Shown piece by piece: positions 61,427 through 64,000 of a stretch of DNA of 64,000 nucleotides (position 1 is its first letter; the number at the start of each line of letters is the position of its first letter). The stretch is from Miltoncostaea sp050250915 (lineage in GTDB: Bacteria > Actinomycetota > Thermoleophilia > Miltoncostaeales > Miltoncostaeaceae). The notes under the pieces are model-generated. The model did not search any database and was not told the origin of the DNA. It was given only the letters and a program-made list of their open reading frames with translations. The DNA is taken from contig JBFWNT010000005.1 of assembly GCA_050250915.1 (NCBI GenBank), forward strand, positions 1 through 64,000. The letters run 5' to 3'. Position numbers and translations under genes: made by a program.

Positions 61427-62083
61427 TCAGTCCGGCGCGGGACGTGCGCCTGTCAGGGCCTCCAGCATGATCCGCACGTGGCCCTGGACGGCGGCGACCT
61501 GGCCGATCTCGTCCTGGGTCCCGATGTCCACCGGCCCGCCCGTCGCGCCGCGCGCCGCGGTCCTGGCGGCCGTGCCGAACGACAGGATCATGCGCCCCAG
61601 GTCGCCGCTGCGGCCGCGGATCTCCTCGAGCACCTCCTCCGACAGGCCGTCGGCGGCGGGGCCCAGCCAGCGCTCGATCCCGATCAGGAAGATGCGCACC
61701 CAGGCGGTGATGCGCAGGCGGAAGTGCAGCGCCGCGTCCAGGGAGGGGTCGACGCCGGGGCGGGTGCCGAACTGCAGGTGCTCCTCCAGGGCGATCGCGC
61801 CGACCCCCGCCGCCAGGTGGTCCTCGTACAGCGGCTGGCTCTCCGTGAACCACTCGGGCAGGGCCTCGGAGAACCCGGCCAGGCCGGTCGCGAGCGGTTC
61901 CGGGGCGGTGGCGGCGATGCCCTCGGCGGCGTAGCGCAGGTGGGCGCGGATGGTGGGGTCGTCGGCGGGCGCCAGCTCGCGCTCGCCCGCCTGCTCCTCC
62001 GCCACCAGCTCGCGCAGCCGGGCGCCGTGGTCGCTCATCCACGCCAGGACGTCGCCGATGGCGGGGGCGTTCTCGATGCTCAC
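61427..62083 (-). CDS. Hypothetical helical protein coupled to an HNH nuclease gene
   Basis: A 218-residue soluble, mainly helical protein: VLAWMSDHGARLRELVAEEQAGERELAPADDPTIRAHLRYAAEGIAATAPEPLATGLAGF, then a long amphipathic region (LHFRLRITAWVRIFLIGIERWL). The GTG start overlaps the HNH gene stop by four bases (GTGA). Not recognised; the pairing suggests it is made with the nuclease, possibly as partner or inhibitor, but nothing in the sequence shows that. Confidence 0.6.
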   Translation of the reverse strand: MSIENAPAIGDVLAWMSDHGARLRELVAEEQAGERELAPADDPTIRAHLRYAAEGIAATAPEPLATGLAGFSEALPEWFTESQPLYEDHLAAGVGAIALEEHLQFGTRPGVDPSLDAALHFRLRITAWVRIFLIGIERWLGPAADGLSEEVLEEIRGRSGDLGRMILSFGTAARTAARGATGGPVDIGTQDEIGQVAAVQGHVRIMLEALTGARPAPD

Positions 62084-62595
62084 CGCAGGCTCGCGCCCTT
62101 CGCGCGGTTGCAGGGCGCGCACAGCACCTGGAGGTTCGCGGGGGTGGAGGAGCCCCCGAGGGCGACGGGGATCACGTGGTCGAACTGGAGCAGCTCCGCC
62201 GACCCGCACGCCACGCACCGGCCGCCGTCGCGGCGGAAGACCTCCACGCGGACATCCTCCGGGATCGCCTCGCGCCGCGGGCCCTCCGCGGCGGCCTCGG
62301 CCTCCATCAGGTCGCGGGCGCGGGCGATCCGCCTGCGCAGCCGCCGGTCGCGCTCGTGGACGAGGGCCTCGACCTCGTCGGCGGCCAGGCCGTCGTCCTC
62401 CCAGAAGAAGCGGTCGCGGTACATCCACCATGTGCGCCGCTCGTCCTCGGCGACCGCCACCGGCATCCGCTCCTGCTCCCGGAGGATGGCGCGGTGGGCC
62501 GCGGCCGAGATGAACGCGAACTCGCGGGTCCCGCTCACGAGCCGGCGTCGCATGAAGCCCCGCTCGTAGCGGGCGCCGGTGTCCTCGCGAAGCAT
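62080..62595 (-). CDS. HNH endonuclease-domain protein
   Basis: A 171-residue protein with a C-terminal HNH motif. EVFRRDGGRCVACGSAELLQFDHVIPVALGGSSTPANLQVLCAPCNRAKGA contains the CxxC...CxxC zinc site and the catalytic D-H and N. The N-terminal 110 residues are basic and helical (RDRRLRRRIARARDLM) with aromatic segments (WWMYRDRFFWEDD). Such solitary HNH proteins are usually nicking or cutting nucleases of unclear role, sometimes in mobile elements. The partner gene is coupled downstream. Confidence 0.88.
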   Translation of the reverse strand: MLREDTGARYERGFMRRRLVSGTREFAFISAAAHRAILREQERMPVAVAEDERRTWWMYRDRFFWEDDGLAADEVEALVHERDRRLRRRIARARDLMEAEAAAEGPRREAIPEDVRVEVFRRDGGRCVACGSAELLQFDHVIPVALGGSSTPANLQVLCAPCNRAKGASLR

Positions 62596-62646
62596 GGTCC
62601 GGTGGACGCTAGGGCAGCCACCGGACGCATCGTCACCGTCCCGTCG

Positions 62647-62793
62647 TCAGCGCTCGTCGCGGCGGCGCCGGCGCTCCAGCAGCTCGGGCCGGGTGGCGTG
62701 CACCGCGAACCACAGCGCCCCCACGATCCCGCCCGCGATGAGCGCCGTGGTGCCGATGAGGATGCCCGCGATCGTGTAGCCCGTCGCCATCAT
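62647..62793 (-). CDS. Small single-span membrane protein (48 residues)
   Basis: ATG at 62793 (or 62790) to the TGA at 62647-62649 encodes MATGYTIAGILIGTTALIAGGIVGALWFAVHATRP and a charged tail LLERRRRRDER. That is one transmembrane helix followed by a positive cytosolic end. TAGCAT stands nine bases upstream. It was found by eye because it is below the usual length cutoff. The role is unknown; it looks like a genuine small protein because of its regular hydrophobic span and tail. Confidence 0.5.
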   Translation of the reverse strand: MMATGYTIAGILIGTTALIAGGIVGALWFAVHATRPELLERRRRRDER

Positions 62794-62867
62794 CGTCCGC
62801 CCATGCTATCCGCCCGGTCAGGTCCGCGACCGTCCGCGCGGCGGGTGGCCCGCCGCGACCACCGTCG

Positions 62868-62881
62868 TACCGTCGGGGCCG
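62868..62881 (+). promoter_or_regulatory. Leaderless -10 box of the DnaJ-like gene
   Basis: TACCGT (62868-62873) is eight bases before the ATG at 62882. Confidence 0.4.
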
Positions 62882-63193
62882 ATGAACGTGACGACTGCAA
62901 CGCAGGTGCTGGGGCTGCCGCCGCGGACGCCGGACCGGGATGACCTGGTCAGCGCGTGGCGCCGCTACGCGCGGGCGCACCACCCCGACCGCTGCCCGGG
63001 CGACCCGGGCGCCGCGTGGCGCTTCGCGACGGGCCGGGAGGCCTTCGAGATCCTCATCGACCGCGTCGTCGAGCCGGCCCCGGTCCCGCCGGTGGCGGCG
63101 TACGGCCGCACCGGGGTGGTCCGCGCGAACGACGCCGGGCGGGCGATCCCCTACGAGATGCGCCCCCTCCACACCCGGGAGTGGCGCGCCTGA
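62882..63193 (+). CDS. Small J-domain-like protein
   Basis: A 103-residue protein: TQVLGLPPRTPDRDDLVSAWRRYARAHHPDRCPGDPGAAWRFATGREAFEIL is a J-domain with the HPD tripeptide in HHPDRC and the flanking helices. The C-terminal 45 residues (VRANDAGRAIPYEMRPLHTREWRA) are unrelated to DnaJ client domains. It may recruit DnaK for one specific task. The TACCGT box upstream fixes the ATG. It ends 16 bases before the amidotransferase. Confidence 0.7.
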   Translation: MNVTTATQVLGLPPRTPDRDDLVSAWRRYARAHHPDRCPGDPGAAWRFATGREAFEILIDRVVEPAPVPPVAAYGRTGVVRANDAGRAIPYEMRPLHTREWRA

Positions 63194-63197
63194 CCGA

Positions 63198-63209
63198 TAC
63201 CCTTCGGGC
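63198..63209 (+). promoter_or_regulatory. Leaderless -10 box pointing to an ATC codon
   Basis: TACCCT (63198-63203), then six bases, then ATC at 63210. Same geometry as the -10 boxes of rtcB, ybaK and the zinc-ribbon/PAS gene. Confidence 0.4.
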
Positions 63210-64000
63210 ATCGAGCGGCCCTCCGACACGCCCGTCATCGGCATCTGCTCCGCGGCCGAGCGCGCCCAGTGGTCCGTCTGGGACATGCCCGCCGCGCTGG
63301 TCGCGATGAACTACATCGAGCACGTGCAGCGCGCCGGCGGCGTCGCGGTGCTCATCCCGCCCGACCCCGTGCTCGCGGACGACCCGGGCCGCGTGCTGGA
63401 CCGCCTCGACGGCTTGCTTCTCGTGGGCGGCGCCGACGTCGGGGCCGCGGAGTACGGCGCGGAGCCCCACCCGCTGGCGGAGACGCCGGTGCCGCTGCGC
63501 GACGCCGTCGAGTCGGCACTGGCCCGCGAGGCGACGGCGCGCGGCCTGCCGGTGCTGGGGATCTGCCGGGGCGCGCAGGTCATCAACGTCGCCGCCGGCG
63601 GCACCCTGGTGCAGCACCTGCCCGACGTCCTCGGCAACGACGAGCACCGCCGCCGCGTGGGGCACTTCGAGGGGAACGAGCACGACGTGCGCATCGAGCC
63701 GGGCTCGCGGGCGATGGAGGCGGCGGGGGGCTCGCCGCACCGCGTCGTGTCCCACCACCACCAGGCGGTCGGCGAGGTCGGGGACGGCCTGCGCGTGACG
63801 GCGCGGTCGGACGCCGACGGGCTCCCCGAGGCCGTCGAGGGGGAGGGCGACGGCTGGCTCCTGGGGGTGCAGTGGCACCCGGAGGCCGACCCCGGCAGCG
63901 GCGTGATCGCCGCCCTGGTGGGCGCCGCGAGGGAGCGACGGCGAGAGGGCGCGGATCGAGGAGAAGGGGGCGACCCCTCGACCCTCGCCGCTCACCGTGA
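63210..64000 (+). CDS. Gamma-glutamyl-gamma-aminobutyrate hydrolase-like peptidase C26, no canonical start, runs off the window
   Basis: The frame carries PVIGICSAAERAQWSVWDMPAALVAMNYI at its beginning, LLLVGGADVGAAEYG, the nucleophile Cys in LGICRGAQVINVAAGG, VVSHHHQAVGEVGDG and the catalytic His/Glu in GVQWHPEAD: class-I amidotransferase PuuD/YcgX type, hydrolysing gamma-glutamyl conjugates. No ATG, GTG or TTG precedes the conserved start; the first Met codon (63285) would delete the first strand. A leaderless -10 box is six bases before the ATC at 63210, so ATC may be the start codon, or one base may be wrong. Stop lies beyond the window. Confidence 0.75.
   Translation, partial: MERPSDTPVIGICSAAERAQWSVWDMPAALVAMNYIEHVQRAGGVAVLIPPDPVLADDPGRVLDRLDGLLLVGGADVGAAEYGAEPHPLAETPVPLRDAVESALAREATARGLPVLGICRGAQVINVAAGGTLVQHLPDVLGNDEHRRRVGHFEGNEHDVRIEPGSRAMEAAGGSPHRVVSHHHQAVGEVGDGLRVTARSDADGLPEAVEGEGDGWLLGVQWHPEADPGSGVIAALVGAARERRREGADRGEGGDPSTLAAHR

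Overview
The window is very GC-rich chromosomal DNA with strong G/C at third codon positions and many GTG and TTG starts. It has dense runs of translationally coupled genes (ATGA, GTGA, TTGA and TGATG overlaps). At least a dozen starts are preceded 5-8 bases upstream by a TANNNT -10 box, the mark of leaderless actinobacterial promoters. With the RsbW/SigB-type stress module, ECF42/YCII pair, WYL regulator, GerMN L,D-transpeptidase and F420/FMN split-barrel proteins, this points to an actinomycete, plausibly Thermoleophilia. The class is inferred from gene content, not proven.

Layout. 1-7.2 kb: transposase tail, group II PLP decarboxylase, a polysaccharide operon (DUF354, CapD-like epimerase, small Cys/His protein), frameshifted DUF1697 gene, L,D-transpeptidase and solute-binding protein. 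7.2-10.4 kb: split-barrel protein, HxlR regulator, and lon behind a recognisable promoter and dyad operator. 10.4-14.9 kb: an accessory island of nested insertion sequences. An IS3-family element (ACC target duplication) has been split by an IS256-family element (8-bp duplication CTTCGACG); decayed transposase pieces and a nucleotidyltransferase gene lie around it. 15-19.2 kb: LysR regulator, NadB-like flavoprotein, ComA-type phosphosulfolactate synthase and ATP sulfurylase, a compact candidate sulfonate or sulfite-handling operon. 19.2-21.6 kb: NYN-domain protein and RtcB ligase, divergent from a HepT-like gene. 21.6-24.8 kb: two secreted glycoside-hydrolase-like proteins. 24.8-27 kb: sigma factor, anti-sigma kinases and STAS antagonist. 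27-33.5 kb: UppP, a secreted subtilase, a zinc-ribbon/PAS protein, an intergenic hairpin array, aldo/keto reductase, GGDEF-like protein and TIGR01777 epimerase. 33.6 kb: tRNA-Ala(UGC), followed by a frameshifted ERCC4-HhH nuclease gene.

34.4-47.5 kb: DUF4386, LysR and MFS genes sharing a duplicated 48-bp inverted-repeat sequence, then MOSC, FAD oxidoreductase (frameshifted), YbaK, WYL, VOC, split-barrel, alpha/beta hydrolase, ECF42/YCII, SDR and ankyrin genes, and a flavodoxin remnant. 47.6-51.6 kb: two-component system divergent from a membrane redox operon. 51.8-54.8 kb: pabB-pabA, pterin dehydratase and nitroreductase. 54.8-60.1 kb: Ca/H exchanger, CBS-containing pyrophosphatase, and a second redox operon with ApbE. 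60-64 kb: HD-GYP phosphodiesterase, HNH nuclease, DnaJ-like protein, and a class-I amidotransferase that appears to start at ATC.

Three genes (4683-5211, 33770-34445, 38290-39317) are each broken by one single-base indel at a short homopolymer. These may be sequence errors or young pseudogenes; read support would decide.
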